Assembly: GCF_036850765.1 (NCBI RefSeq) | Contig: NC_089490.1 | Location: forward strand, 390,928,058-390,992,057 | Source of the DNA: Saccopteryx bilineata | Taxonomy: Eukaryota; Chordata; Mammalia; Chiroptera; Emballonuridae | DNA length: 64,000 nt | Direction: 5' to 3' | In this document: positions 35,151 to 46,952 of the stretch, piece after piece | Numbering within the stretch: position 1 is the stretch's first letter | How the letters are laid out: the number at the start of each line of letters is the position of its first letter | Notes under the pieces: generated by a model | What the model was told of the DNA's origin: nothing | The model's input: the letters and a program-made list of their open reading frames with translations, nothing else | Databases searched by the model: none | Position numbers and translations under genes: made by a program

Positions 35151-35340
35151 AAGGATTTCTAATGCACAACAATTCTAGGGTCTTTTCCAGTGGACCCTTG
35201 GACTCATTAACATTTCGTAGGTTAGCAAATGCACTGCCATGGATGTCATAGGGGTCACAGGACCCACTTGTCCAAACTCTGGCATTGCTAATTCCTAGCA
35301 GTAAACTGGATCTATACTGGAGAAGTACTAATGTTATATA

Positions 35341-35677
35341 TATTATATATCATAGTAAGATTACTTTAACATGAATCCAATATTCTAGATTCATACCTTT
35401 TAGCTTCTGAAGATATTTCAAATTTCCAGGTAATAGTAAATATTTATTTATTAAGAAGCAATACATTATGATGAGAAGAGTATGAGATGGATGACAGTAA
35501 GCCTGGATTCCAGCCCAAGCTTTGGCTCTGTGCTTCAGGGGCTATCTGCAAGTATTATCCAACCTCTCCTTAGAGCCGATGGCTTCATCTATAGAGCTAA
35601 AAGGCTTGGACAAGATTACCTCTAGTACGTCTATCTGTAATGCTCAATGATTCTGTTTAATCGTCTCCTCCAGAGCT
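35341..35677 (-). repeat. Left arm of an inverted duplication (OR 3' flank copy)
   Basis: This segment is the reverse complement, at roughly 94 percent by eye, of 38494-38826. Its inner end (CTCCTCCAGAGCTT at 35664-35677) corresponds to the last codons and stop of the OR4C12-like gene, and the rest to its 3' flank, including an AATAAATA-rich stretch. The arm ends abruptly at AGAGCTT, beyond which no OR coding sequence is recognised. About 2.8 kb separates the arms. Confidence 0.9.
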
Positions 35678-35710
35678 TCTGAAGGATCCCACAAATGCTA
35701 GAGGATCCCA

Positions 35711-36035
35711 AAAGAACTAGAGACAGACATCTTGGATTTGAATACAGGTTCACAATCCCCCCCACCCCCCCATGGTGAAGAACTAGAGACAGACATCTTG
35801 GATTTGAATACAGGTTCACAATCCCCCCCCCACCCCCATGGTGAAGAACTAGAGACAGACATCTTGGATTTGAATACAGGTTCACAATCCCCCCCACCCC
35901 CCCATGGTGAAGAACTAGAGACAGACATCTTGGATTTGAATACAGGTTCACAATCCCCCCCACCCCCCCATGGTGAAGAACTAGAGACAGACATCTTGGA
36001 TTTGAATACAGGTTCACAATCCCCCCCACCCCTCC
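35711..36035. repeat. 66-bp minisatellite, 5 copies, C-rich
   Basis: Five copies of a unit starting GAAGAACTAGAGACAGACAT and ending in a CCCCCCCACCCCCCC tract plus ATGGT. The tract lengths vary slightly between copies. The first 40 bases of the unit resemble MIR (AGACAGACATCTTGGATTTG), and MIR sequence continues after the array. The period is a multiple of three, so several strands and frames stay open; these are not genes. Confidence 0.95.
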
Positions 36036-36039
36036 AATC

Positions 36040-36205
36040 CTTATGACTTTGAGCAAGTCATTTATGTTCTCCTAATCACAGTTTCCTTGTCTTTAATATA
36101 TAATAGTGTACCAATATCATAGCAGTATTGTGAAGATTAAGTGAAATAATGCATGTAAAGTACTTAGTGTATATAGCATCTAGCACATGGCAAACATTCC
36201 ACAGA
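36040..36205 (+). mobile_element. MIR fragment (continues from the minisatellite)
   Basis: CTTTGAGCAAGTCATTTATG, CACAGTTTCCTTGTCTTTAA, GTGAAGATTAAGTGAAATAATGC and AGCATCTAGCACATGGC are sense MIR. With the minisatellite unit as its 5' half, one MIR appears to have expanded internally. Confidence 0.7.
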
Positions 36206-36327
36206 AATTAACTATCGTTATAGGAACCACATGGTGCGAAAATATATCTCCGCATGCTATTAAGAAGGACGAAAAGCAGAATTATAATACAAGATTGCAT
36301 TTCAAAGTGTTTAAACATGTGGAATTT

Positions 36328-36521
36328 TATAATTTTTATTTATTTATTTATTCATTTTAGAGGGGGGGGAGAGAGAGAGAAAGAGAGAGAGAGAGAGAAG
36401 GGGGAGGAGCAGGAAGCATCAACTCCCATATGTGCCTTGACCAGGCAAGCCAGGGTTTTGAACCGGCAACCTCAGTGTTTCCAGGTTGACGCCTTATCCA
36501 CTGCGCCACCACAGGTCAGGC
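36328..36521 (-). mobile_element. tRNA-derived bat SINE (short type)
   Basis: Perfect 17-bp target duplications TTAAACATGTGGAATTT at 36311-36327 and 36522-36538. Minus-strand head CCTGACCTGTGGTGGCGCAG with TGGATAAGGCG, B-box GGTTCAAAACC, then CATATGGGAGTTGATGCTTCC and a GA/CT-rich end with (AAAT)n. Confidence 0.95.
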
Positions 36522-36538
36522 TTAAACATGTGGAATTT

Positions 36539-37602
36539 AAACGATCACAATACTTTCTCTGTTTGGAAGGAGCTTGTCTCTTCAGGGCCATGCCTCTTAC
36601 TTGCAGTCCACGGGCCCTTTTATGAAAGACCAGGGTCATTCTGTTAGATCAACACTTTTCTTCATTTCTCATTTAAAAAAAAATATGAGTATTAGAGAAT
36701 TTGAGTGGCAATAGGTACACTATTGGTCTTTGACTTAGGACAGGAAAAGAACTGACCCTGTGCTTGGGTCTGTCAATGAACAGAGGGCATCACAGACATC
36801 ACTTTTGACCTAAGACCAAGCTGTTTCTGTGTGCTATGCGACAGAAGGAGGCAGACAAAAACTGTAAAAGAGGAGTGTTTTAAAAATATGTTCTAACTGT
36901 GTCAAGATTTGCAGGAAACTTAAGTAATCAATGAAATGATGGCTGAGCCAAGCTTGTGGTTTTCTGTCTGAATTTGATTGTGAAATCTAACCTGGGGCAC
37001 AGACCTGCAGGAAGTTATAAAAACATGTTAGTAATTGGTTGTTGGTTCTTCCAAGAGCCAGTCTCCTCTAGAGAAGAGTTGGCAATTAGAAGTGTACCTC
37101 ATTTTCTTCTCCAGGGCTCTTGTCCCTGGAAGGATTCTCTGATGCAGTGGGCTATCCAGAATGGACACCGCCGTCCTGGGGCTTGGACCTCTAAGGCTAT
37201 CTTCTCAGTGAGGCATTTGTGGGATCATCTTGAAAAGGTTTCCCTTCCATATGTCTCCTTATGTACTTGCCCACGTGTAACATGGCCAGTTCACCTTACC
37301 TTTCACTGCCTCTGTTCCTTAGGAATAAGTTAAGATACAGAATGTAAAGTAATCTGAGGTCTAGCAAAAAGTGAGAATTAATAATGGCAAGATTTTGTTT
37401 TAAATACTATCTTGAAGTCTAATCCAGTGATATATATATATTCCTTATCAAGTAAATGGAAATAGACTTTGCATTAAACTTATCTGGTTGCTTATTTAGA
37501 CTTATTGATCAGCAGTATCAATGGTTTAAGTTCCTCTTTTCTTTCTTTCTTTTTTAAGGTAAAGCATCCCTTCCTGGGGTTTTTATCACTCATCCCACCT
37601 AG
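36539..37602. other. Upstream DNA of the OR4C12-like gene
   Basis: No gene. A pyrimidine tract TTCTTTCTTTCTTTTTTAAG ending near 37558, and TTTTTATCACTCATCCCACCTAG directly before the ATG, are candidate 3' splice sites for a 5'UTR exon. No promoter could be placed. Confidence 0.35.
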
Positions 37603-38511
37603 ATGGAGAGTAAAAGGAATGTGACTGAATTCATTTTAGCAGGTCTTACAGAGAACCCCCAGATGCAGAAAGTAGTATTTCTGTTATTTTTGGTTCTCTA
37701 CGTGGTAACACTTGCAGGCAACCTGCTCATTGTGGTCACCGTTCCCACCAGCCAGGCTCTGAGCTCCCCCATGTACTTCTTCCTGACCCACCTTTCTTTG
37801 ATAGACATAATCTATTCCTCTTCTTCAGCTCCTAAGATGATTGTGGACTCCCTTCACAAGAAGAAAATGATCTCTTTTAATGGCTGTATGGCTCAAGTCT
37901 ATGCAGAACACATTTTTGGTGCTACCGAGATTCTCCTGCTGACGGTGATGGCCTACGACCGCTACGTCGCCATTTGCAAACCTCTGCACTATACCACCAT
38001 CATGAGCCACCGGCTGTGCATTCTCCTGCTGGGGATGGCGTGGGCTGGAGGATTTCTCCATGCAACCATTCAGATCCTCTTCATAGTCTGGCTGCCCTTC
38101 TGTGGCCCCAATGTGATAGATCATTTCATGTGTGACTTGTACCCTTTGCTGAAACTCGTCTGCACGGACACTCGAATCCTTGGCATTTTTGTTGCTGCCA
38201 ACAGTGGGTTCATCTGCTTATTAAACTTCCTCCTTTTGATGGTCTCCTATGTGGTCATCTGGCGCTCCCTAAAGAACTGTAGCTTGGAGGGGAGGCGCAA
38301 AGCCCTCTCCACCTGTGCCTCCCACATCACAGTGGTCATCCTGTTCTTTGTGCCCTGCATATTTGTGTATCTACGCCCAGTGAGCATGCTGCCTGTAGAT
38401 AAAGCTGTGGCTGTCTTTTATACTATGGTTGCCCCTATGTTAAATCCCTTAATCTACACCCTCAGAAATGCTGAGATAACTAATGCTATGAGAAAGCTCT
38501 GGAGGAGATGA
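37603..38511 (+). CDS. OR4C12: Olfactory receptor, OR4C12-like, intact
   Basis: Intact 302-residue receptor, slightly short because the C-terminal tail stops at RKLWRR. Landmarks: sequon N6-V-T, GN 39-40, PMYFFL 56-61, C95, [10 protein letters not shown] 116-125, FCGPN 166-170, C177 and C187, [10 protein letters not shown] 232-241, PMLNPLIY 278-285. The stretches [19 protein letters not shown] and [14 protein letters not shown] are those I remember from OR4C12; the orthology is moderately sure. The helix 5-6 loop has a W at 220 and extra cysteine at 226. A degraded inverted copy of its last codons and 3' flank lies upstream of it (35341-35677), so the locus sits between arms of an inverted repeat. 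Confidence 0.9.
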   Translation: MESKRNVTEFILAGLTENPQMQKVVFLLFLVLYVVTLAGNLLIVVTVPTSQALSSPMYFFLTHLSLIDIIYSSSSAPKMIVDSLHKKKMISFNGCMAQVYAEHIFGATEILLLTVMAYDRYVAICKPLHYTTIMSHRLCILLLGMAWAGGFLHATIQILFIVWLPFCGPNVIDHFMCDLYPLLKLVCTDTRILGIFVAANSGFICLLNFLLLMVSYVVIWRSLKNCSLEGRRKALSTCASHITVVILFFVPCIFVYLRPVSMLPVDKAVAVFYTMVAPMLNPLIYTLRNAEITNAMRKLWRR

Positions 38512-38826
38512 TTAAACAGAATCATTGAGCATTACAGATAGACGTACTAGAGGTAATCTTGTCCAAGCCTCTTAGCTCTATAGATGAAGCCATCGGCTCT
38601 AAGGAGAGGTTGGATAATACTTGCAGATAGCCCCTGAAGCACAGAGCCAAAGCTTGGGCTGGAATCTAGGCTTACTGTCATCTGTCTCACACTCTTGTCA
38701 TCATAAGGTATTGCTTCTTAATAAATAAATATTTACTAATACCTGGAAATTTGAAATATCTTCAGAAGCTAAAAGGTATGAATCTAGAATATTGGATTTA
38801 TGTTAATCTTACTATGATATATAATA
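38494..38826 (+). repeat. Right arm of an inverted duplication (OR 3' flank)
   Basis: Starts within the final codons of the OR4C12-like gene and covers its 3' flank, including AGTATTATCC-type MIR-like text and TTCTTAATAAATAAATATTT. It pairs in reverse complement with 35341-35677. The OR stop codon is inside this arm. Confidence 0.9.
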
Positions 38827-39289
38827 CAGGTATTGAGATGTTGGTTCCCACTGAAATTCTAGTCTTTTGGAGAAGGTGTAGCTCTTGCCCATGAGGTGGG
38901 GAAGTTCAACAGGTTGCCTCAGGCCAGAACTGGTTCACAGTAACTGGATAGAGACTGGCAGGCAAGAAGAGGACTGGCAAGCTAGGAGCTTCCCACTGGG
39001 GAACTTGTGGGCTGAGGCTGGTGAATAAGCAATTGTGGCCTGGATTGGCAAGGATGACACAACCCTTTGGGGTACAGGTGGACCAAAGCTCTGGTCATTC
39101 ACTGGCCACTGCTGGGTCCTGGGAAGGTATGGCTGTGAGCTGTTAGTGGCCCGGCCCGGTGAAAGGGACTGGAGCTGGATACGGCAGTGCCCACGAGACT
39201 CTGCCTCCTCACTGGCTCCACCAGAGTTCAGGTCTCCATCCTTTTCCGCCCCGATCATGACACAAAACTCCTAACTGTGCTCTTGCCGG
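38827..39289. other. Intergenic, GC-richer, unidentified
   Basis: A GC-richer block than its surroundings, with direct echoes (GACTGGCAGGCAAGAAGAGG, GACTGGCAAGCTAGGAGC). It could be an LTR or unknown repeat, but no terminal features were recognised. Confidence 0.35.
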
Positions 39290-39990
39290 CTGTCTTGTTC
39301 TCTTTGACCCATTCCCCATACTGTGACTAGTTATCATTCTAAAACTCAAACCTAACATCACTTACTAGCTTAAAAAAAACCCTTCAGTGCTTTCTCTATG
39401 GCCCTAACACTGAGCCTCAACGCAACCACAAAATCCTCCTGGATCTTCTCCATTCTTCTCTTTCCAGCTCCACATCTTGCCATTTTCCCTCTTATAAGCT
39501 CATTGCCAAGCTGGGGGCCCAGCACCCAATGGGAGATTCCATAAATAATGATTTAATGCGAGAATGAATACATACTTATACTGACTTGGTTACGTTTCCT
39601 GCATACCCTTTCCACCTCCTGGCCTTTGTTATATATTCCATCTCCTAGGACACTCCAACCTCATGAGTATTCACTCTGTGCACTAACTTCTTTTCATCCA
39701 TTGAGTCCCATTTTTGATGACTTTTCATCTAGAAATCTTTTTCTGCCCCAGCAGGTCTTTGTAGTGTGTCCCTCCATGTGGTTTTATAGTACCCTGTGCT
39801 TCCACTATTTTATTATCTGTAACTCTGTGTTGTAACTTTCTTTTCCCTCCTGGGAGACGTTTAATGTTTCTAAACTTTGCTAGGGCAGGAATTGTGTCTC
39901 TTTTTTATTCATCACTGAAGCCCACAGCTAATAACATGGTTGATACATTACTTGGGCCCAAAAATACTTGTTGATGAATGAATGAAAGAC
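39290..39990 (+). mobile_element. L2 LINE 3' end
   Basis: Sense L2-type text: TGAGCCTCAACGCAACC, CTCCTGGGAGACGTTTAATG, GCTAGGGCAGGAATTGTGTC, and the end CTTGTTGATGAATGAATGAA. This is the ancient mammalian L2 3' end. No coding capacity left. Confidence 0.65.
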
Positions 39991-41332
39991 AGAAGAAATG
40001 AAAGCAATACATTTATTCTGAAATTGCCTTGTGTGTAGATGGAGCCACTTACTTTGAAAAACAGTGTTTAATCATAAAATGTAACCTAAGAGTAAACTCA
40101 TTAACAGAGAACTGTAACATAAACAGCTCATATTCATAAGAGAATAAAATCTGCTTGAAAGAAGCCAGAATATCAGGGTAAACTATTTGCTTGTACGCTA
40201 AAAACTGTATTTTTAATTTCTTTCTCATCCTCAGTGAAAGCAGGAATAAAAACAAATGGTAGTTGCCCTAAGAGGGCTCACAAGAATTCTCCTTAGAGTT
40301 GAAACAGATAAATGGAGCAGAGAATTCCCTATCCTCCAATGCTACCTTTTGCTCTTCATTTTAATTGAATTCATTTATCTTCCTTTATACTTTCATAAAT
40401 TGGTTTGATATTTATCATGTACCAGACATTGTGTTACCTTATAGAAACTATTTTTATATAGCAGGCAAACACTTTCTAGAGTATGACTGTCTATTTAATA
40501 AATAGAAATTCCTGTATGACATCAAAATGTTCTTTTGTTTGAACCATTACTCTTTCGGATGGACTGTCAACATAAGATGAGAGATACGAGGAATACAAAA
40601 TAGTTGTGAAACCTGCAAGGAAATTTGGAAATGTGATGTCATCTTCATTTCCTACCTGTTGGATGTTAATTGGCTGATTCTTTTATGGCCGATGTTTTTT
40701 TCATATCTATATTATAATATTATAGAGGATATATGACAATTAATTGTGATATATAAAAACAAGCACAGTTTAATTAAAATACTTATTTTTAGTTATAGAT
40801 AATAAACTAGTATATATATTATGTCCAGGACAGTCCTTGACTCAATAAATGGTGACTAGTGTGCTTGTCTGATCTTTTTATCATTATTGCCTGGCCATTA
40901 ATAGCAGTTAAGGGCATGATCTGGGAAACCAATCAATTCTGGTTACTGGCTTTCTGATACATTTGTTTTGATACCTTCACCTTTTTGTCAGTTTCCTCAC
41001 CTGTAAAATGATGATAAGAGCAGTGCCTAACTCCTTGGATTGATATGGAAATTACTGGTCAATAACAATACACTTCATTATTTCTTTAATTTGTTATTAG
41101 AAGGAAGGCCTGTGGACCACATGCATAGGTGAAGCTAGCAACACTAAACCCTCATTTGGCAGTATTTTTAAATATGCAAAAAGTGGTCCTCGGTTATGTT
41201 TTTCTCTCTTTTCTTGCCTTCATTTCTGCTTCCCTCCATGCAGAATCTATTATTTATATCAATTAATTTTTTTTCCAATAAGTGTTTATTGATGAGATCA
41301 TCCAATGTTTTTCAACCTCAAATGAGTCAGTG
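39991..41332. other. Intergenic, one MIR remnant
   Basis: MIR-like sense text at about 40905-41070 (GTCAGTTTCCTCACCTGTAAAATGATG). The remainder is AT-rich and unassigned. Confidence 0.4.
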
Positions 41333-42262
41333 CTAGTCTCTGGCACATTTATGTGTCACCTGAGATAACTTCCTAATGGCCTCTTTCATCTGAGAATTTC
41401 TCAAGGTATAGATCAAAGGATTTAACATGGGCGTTATGATCATGTAGAATACAGCAACTGCTTTATCAATTGCTAAAGTAGCTGCAGGCCTCATGTACAC
41501 AAATATGCAGGGCACAAAGAACAAGACGACCACCGTGATGTGGGAGGCACAGGTGGAGAGGGCTTTGCGCATCGCCTCTAACCCGTGGGCCCTTAAGGAG
41601 TGCAGAATGACCACATAGGAGACCATCAAGAGGAGGAAGTTGAGCAGACAGATGAAGCCACTGTTGGCAGCCACGAAGAACCCCAGCGTGTGGGTGTCAG
41701 TGCAGGCAAGATTCAGCAAAGGGTTCAGATCACACATAAAGTGATCTATGATGTTAGGGCCACAGAAGGGTAACCGGAAGATGAAGAGGATCTGTATGGT
41801 GGCATGGAGAAAGCCTCCCACCCACACTACCCCCACCAGCACTCCACACACCCGCCGGTTCATGATGACGGTATAGTGGAGGGGCTTGCAGATGGCCACG
41901 TAATGGTCATAAGCCATTACAGTAAGCAGGATGCCCTCAGCACCGCCAAAAAAATGTCCACTGAAGATTTGGGTCATGCATCCATTGAACAGGGTGGTCT
42001 TCTTTTCATGAAGGGAATCTACGATCAGTTTGGGGATATTGACAGAGGAATAGCAGGCATCAATAAAGGACAGGTAGGCCAGGAAAAAGTACATGGGAGA
42101 TCCCAGCAATGGGCTGGCATTGATGGTGACCACGATGAGCATATTTCCTACCACAGTGATGCTATAGATGACAAAAAACACAACAGATATGATTTTCTGC
42201 ATCTGTGGACTCTCTGTGAGCCCCAGTAGAACAAACTCAGTCACAGTGCTCCTGTTCTCCAT
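41333..42262 (-). CDS. OR4C46: Olfactory receptor, OR4C46-like, with DHY in place of DRY
   Basis: An uninterrupted receptor frame. I choose the ATG at 42262 ([10 protein letters not shown]), matching OR4C relatives that start MEN; an in-frame ATG nine bases upstream (42271) would add MKS. All main motifs are present: an NRS sequon near the start, GN in helix 1, [25 protein letters not shown], the ECL2 cysteines, [10 protein letters not shown] and [12 protein letters not shown]. One is changed: the helix-3 signature reads [10 protein letters not shown], so the arginine of DRY, needed in most class A receptors for G-protein coupling, is histidine (CGC/CGT to CAT/CAC, a CpG transition). It may therefore be impaired, or recently on its way to a pseudogene, or tolerated. 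Similarity to OR4C46 is recalled; near relatives such as OR4C11-OR4C16 are possible too. Confidence 0.88.
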   Translation of the reverse strand: MENRSTVTEFVLLGLTESPQMQKIISVVFFVIYSITVVGNMLIVVTINASPLLGSPMYFFLAYLSFIDACYSSVNIPKLIVDSLHEKKTTLFNGCMTQIFSGHFFGGAEGILLTVMAYDHYVAICKPLHYTVIMNRRVCGVLVGVVWVGGFLHATIQILFIFRLPFCGPNIIDHFMCDLNPLLNLACTDTHTLGFFVAANSGFICLLNFLLLMVSYVVILHSLRAHGLEAMRKALSTCASHITVVVLFFVPCIFVYMRPAATLAIDKAVAVFYMIITPMLNPLIYTLRNSQMKEAIRKLSQVTHKCARD

Positions 42263-44909
42263 GGATTTCATGTGACAGTTAATTACATTGTCTGGAAAGA
42301 AAATTATTTTGTTATTAATGAAACCTTGAATTTACTAAACTTTCTATTCTAATATATAATACATTCTTAGATTCTATTGAATTGCGACTTCTTTTGAGGT
42401 GTGTGTGTGTGTGTGTGTGTGTTGGAAAGAAAGTGTTTGAGTTCTTGCAGATTACTCACATTGCCTCCCAGCGCAGTCTTTGCTAAGATTATAGACATGA
42501 GGAATTTTTGTAAACGCACAGGCCAGAGACTGCCTGTGTGCACACAGTCATCCCGGAGAAGCGAGGGTCTAACGTGAAGTAGTAGACTGCACACTCAGTG
42601 GCGGTCAAGCCTGACATGGGGTAGTAGATAAATGTAAAGGAAAAGCTTCAGAACTTTTCTTTAACCTCTAGGAAACGGGGAACCATGAACGATTTCTGAG
42701 AATACTTGTGAGTGGAAAGACGACGAGGAATGTGGAGAAGGAAGAATCCTCGATTTCATTCTGGTAAAGATCTGGTTGTGTTCTGGCAGCAGGGGTTGAG
42801 CTTCGGTAAGGGGGTGGAAGGCAGCAGGCTCAGGAATCCCAGGAACATAATATTTATTGTGGTTGAATAAGGAATAACAGGGCCTTGGTGATAGAAATGT
42901 AAAGAATGGAGCTGGTTAAAAGTAGTTATAATGCACATTTCCTAAATTCAATAACTTTATAAGAGCTCATAATATATACTTCTCAGTGATCGATTGTTAC
43001 GTGCATTGTATGGTAGGTAGTAAATGCTTTGCACATACAATCTTTTTTTATATACTGTAACAACAACCGGTGTGGTTGGAATAATATCAGCCATTTTGTA
43101 GATGAGGAAACAATCTCAGAGGCTAATGTTAATAATTATAATGATGGTAATATTAATAAAACATACAGAACACTTACTGTGATTTGGTTATTTTGCAGAC
43201 ATTTGATCATTAAATCTCACTACAAGCCTCCAAGATGGTTACTACTGTCACTGTGGCATTTATTTTACACGTTAGGAAATGAGCATAGAGAAATTAAGGA
43301 TCCTGCCAAGATCAAGCAGCTAATAAAGGGCAGAGTGAAGATCAGATCACGTTATACTGGCTAATTGTTTCCCAGCAAATTCTTAACTCATGCCCTTTAT
43401 TGTTCATTGTAATCAAGAATGTTGAGGTAGTAATCTCTTTTTGGTATGGCCATAATCATTATAATACTTTAATGCTACTTCAGGGGTAAGTTTAGGTGGG
43501 GCAATTTCATCAGAATAAAGACACACGTACCCCACATGCAATGACATTTGGCACTCCGAAACTCCAAAATGTTCAGAAAAATGTGGTACTGCTTTCATTA
43601 AACAGCCTTTTTATCTTGGCCTCTCTCCTAGCCCCAAATATCCTCTCCTCTAACCCCTCCCAAAATATGGGCTCCCAGACTCTTCCCCAAAATATCAAAA
43701 ATGATGATGCCAGTGGTTATGTGTAGTGATTGGAGAACCAGAGAGACCAGGTCAGAATCCGGTTGCAATTTCTTTTACCTGGGGTACATTACTTTGGCAC
43801 CGTACACCCTCATTTCCTCATCTGTAAAGTGAGAAGATTAATATCCACCTCACAGGTTGTTAGAATCATCTGACGTTTGACGAATTGGGGGTGAGGATGG
43901 AATATTACTATATCAGAAAAGTCTTGAGAAAGAATATTGCTATATTTGGAAGGTAATAATCTTTAACAAGCATCAGTACTATTGAAAAACTTACCTTAGC
44001 GGTCTTAGACGATCTTAATAATGTTTGAGGGCATTCAGAAACAATCTCATATTCAAACGAATAGCCTTTGTAATAAGTAACTTCCAATATGAAATATATG
44101 TCACATTGGGAAAAAGCCTATCAAGTTAATTTACTCTCAAATTAACAGTTGTTAAGAAATTGTTTCTATCGATTCTGTGATGTCTTCTAGGTGTTCCAAT
44201 TCTACTTCAATACATCTTTAAAAGAAAGTCTAAATTTTTTCCACCTAAACAAAAGCCTCAATACTCTTTCACTGAAAACCTATTCAAAACCTGTCTTCTG
44301 GTTTGGAATTTAGAACGGCCTCACTTGAAATGCTATGAACATGTAATCTTAAATAAACAGCGTGGGTCCTGAGGGCAAGAGGCAGACCATGTGGAGGAAG
44401 CCCATTCGAATGGGTCGCTCTGCTTGTGATGGTCTTTGCTCTGGAGAGGCGACCAACAGAAACGTGTTCTCCTTGCCTAGTGTGAATACTTAAGGAGGTT
44501 TCCATAAACCTTCAGGCACCTTGTCTTGCAGTGACTGCCTCCTCTCCCAGGAATTAATTACCCCCTTTGATGGAAAGGCTTTGTCTTAAAAGCAGGTGTT
44601 CCAGAGAGACATGTTGATAACACTCACTCTTCAGTGGGGAGTTTCTTCTCTGCACTTGGGAGCTAAGCAGAGACTTCTCTCTACCTGCACCTCCGTTGTT
44701 AGGAAACTGAATGCTGTGTGACTAGCTGGCACACTTCTAGCGTGTGCCCGCCTGGCATGGAGATCCCCTATCGACTCTGCCACAGAAGATTTCTATTTTC
44801 TTAATATTAAATATATTTTTTTGGAAAGTAGCCATTGATTGCTTGAAAGCTAGACCAGTGAGGTCATAAAATTAATGGCAGTCATTTTAAAGTTCTTGAC
44901 TCTAAAAGC
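42263..44909. other. Upstream intergenic DNA with MIR remnants
   Basis: A (TG)n run lies at 42401-42422. Antisense MIR-like text is at 43010-43125 and 43170-43365 (AAGATCAAGCAGCTAATAAAG), sense MIR at 43735-43880 (TTCCTCATCTGTAAAGTGAG). Nothing else assigned. Confidence 0.45.
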
Positions 44910-45540
44910 TGTTCCCCTCCACCCCCCGGATTTATTGAAATATCGCATACAAATAAGATTGTGTATAGTTAAGGTGTATAACTTTATATTTTGATATAAG
45001 TATACATGATAAATTAATCAACACAATCAAGCTATTTAACGTATTCATCACACATCATTACTATTATTTTTTTGTGGTGATTACAGTTCGAATCTACTGT
45101 CTTAGCAAATTTCAAGTATGCAATACAGTACTGTTAAACAACACTGGGGAACAAAATGTTTGTTGCATCCACAAAAACACTTGTTCTTACCTAATTCGAG
45201 TGTGCTGATCTCAAATCTGACATTAGTTTTTCTCTGTAAGCTACAGCTTTTTTGTAATTCAAGATTTTAGGTTTTCATCTTATTGTAAAATTTTCAACAT
45301 TTAGTTTAACATAATGAAGTAGAATGTCTTCTTGGGCACCATCTTTGTGAAAATATAACAATTTATATAATGCAGTAAATACACTAATACACTAAAAGAT
45401 ATGATTGCATCCAAATTTGTCTACAATTTTGAAATAGAACATATTAAAACACTTATTTTAATCATAAAATTTGCGCAACACTTATTTAAATTCTATTCAG
45501 GCAAAAATTTGCATTTGTAGCTTTTGCATTTGTACACATG

Positions 45541-46952
45541 TTGAGGACAACCTGGTTTGATGCTCCAGCAGTAGTCTGCTTATCACTAACAGCTCCAAGA
45601 TTTTCGGGAAACTTATCAAGGTGACTGCTCAGGAAGTGAATCTTAACGCTGATGTTACATTCAATGTCGCAAAAGCCAACAGCATCCTTTGAACCAGAAG
45701 TTCATAGTTTTCTGCTTTTTTGTTGCCAAGGAAGTTTTTTGTAACTGCCACAAAAAAATTGCCATGCTGTTTTCTCCTCTTTATTCATCTTCCTGGCAAA
45801 TTCTTCATCACGTATGAGGGTTTGAATTTTTTTTTTTAAATAAATTTTTATTAATGGTAATGGGATGACATTAATAAATCAGGGTACATATATTCGAAGA
45901 AAACATGTCTAGGTTATTTTGTCATCAAATTATTTTGCAAACCCCTCGCCCAAAGTCAGATTGTCCTCCGTCAGAGGGTTTGAATTTGAGGTCCATCGAA
46001 TACACTTGCTTTTATCTTCTCGAAAGACAAGGCAGGAAAAGCAGAAATAATATGTTGAAAGCGTTCACTTTCTCTATTCAAAGCCTGAACAAACTGCTTC
46101 ATTAAGCCAAGGGGAAAAATGATCCTGTCTCAATTAACTACAGGTTCATTCACAATATTTTGCATCCCTCCTTCCAGAGCTTCACGTTTCGGCCACTCCT
46201 TCTGTGTCCAGTGTTTCTTCTGAGCTCGGCTGTCCGACAAACACAGAAAGCAAGGATACCTCATGAAACTTCTCTGTTGTCCTAGCAGGAAATTTACCAT
46301 TTTAAGATCCACACAAATGATCCAGTTTTGCTCCTCATACTTCAGAAAGTTGAGGACAATTTTTATGTCATTCTTACTAAGTCATTCAATTTGGGTTGGC
46401 CAAACTGCTGAGGGGTAATGAGTGCTTGGCATCAGAAGAAGAGCCTTCAGATACTACAACCATTTCCTCATGCATCTTATCAAAATACACTTGATCACCA
46501 TGTTCACTTTCTTCATCCTTAGAAGAAATAAAACCATTGAAAACTGGAACCGGGAGTGTCTCAGAGTGTGTGATAGGTCGTATTGCTGAAGGAATATTAG
46601 GATAAGCTATCATATGTCGTTTTTTCTTGCCGATGCCCTTTGTATGGATCAGACAGAAATAACAGTCACTGCTGTGGTCCTTAGGTTCATGCCAAACCAT
46701 GGGAATACCAAAAGGCATTCTTTTGTGTTTTTCTTTTGTCCAGTCATGAAGCATTTCCTCACAATTATGACACACAATATGAGGAGCCCAATTCTTGTCT
46801 TGATCGCCAAGGGGAACTTGAAAATAGGCAATATATGCACGTGTCACAAATGATGAAATACTGCGCCTTTGATGTTGAAGTGTGTAACAGTCACATATAT
46901 AACAGAAAGTTTCAGGACTTTTCTTACATTTACGCCTACTCGAAGAAGCCAT
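45541..46952 (-). pseudogene. Transposase-like relic with D, CxxC and HxxxxH motifs
   Basis: From the ATG at 46952 the first 188 codons are open: MASSSRRKCKKSPETFCYIC opens a cysteine-rich N-terminal domain with CYICDC, HIVCHNC and DCYFC pairs, likely zinc-binding, followed by an acidic tail. After a stop at 46386 and what looks like an internal deletion, coding resumes near 46376 (NDIKIVLNFLKYEEQNW) with D at 46307-46309, CFLC at 46241-46252, a TGA near 46130, GLMKQFVQALNRE, then an L1 insertion (45830-45973), a TGA near 45715, and IHFLSSHLDKFPENLGAV at 45595-45645. The D-to-C spacing is 19 residues and the histidines are H-x4-H, as in RAG1 (D708, C727/C730, H937/H942). The order resembles multi-copy uncharacterised proteins I recall from insects, Hydra and fish. 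Inference: a DDE-type transposase, now dead, with its first catalytic D deleted. Confidence 0.7.
45830..45973 (-). mobile_element. 144-bp L1 tail inserted in the transposase relic
   Basis: Antisense L1 3'UTR of the same type as the long copies (AAATTTTTATTAATGGTAATGG, GAAGAAAACATGTCTAGG, CCTCGCCCAAAGTCAGATTG), bounded by target duplications GAGGGTTTGAATTT at 45816-45829 and 45974-45987. It is severely 5' truncated and younger than the transposon it sits in. Confidence 0.95.

Noticed and set aside
35711..36046. Repetitive proteins on both strands in the C-rich array
   Set aside because: The 66-bp period keeps frames open by arithmetic; no start context or domain. Not a gene.
44540..44570. OR promoter with an EBF (Olf1) site and homeodomain site (TCCCAGGAATTAATTA)
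   Set aside because: TAATTA fits a homeodomain site but the EBF half is imperfect, and no transcription start is known nearby.
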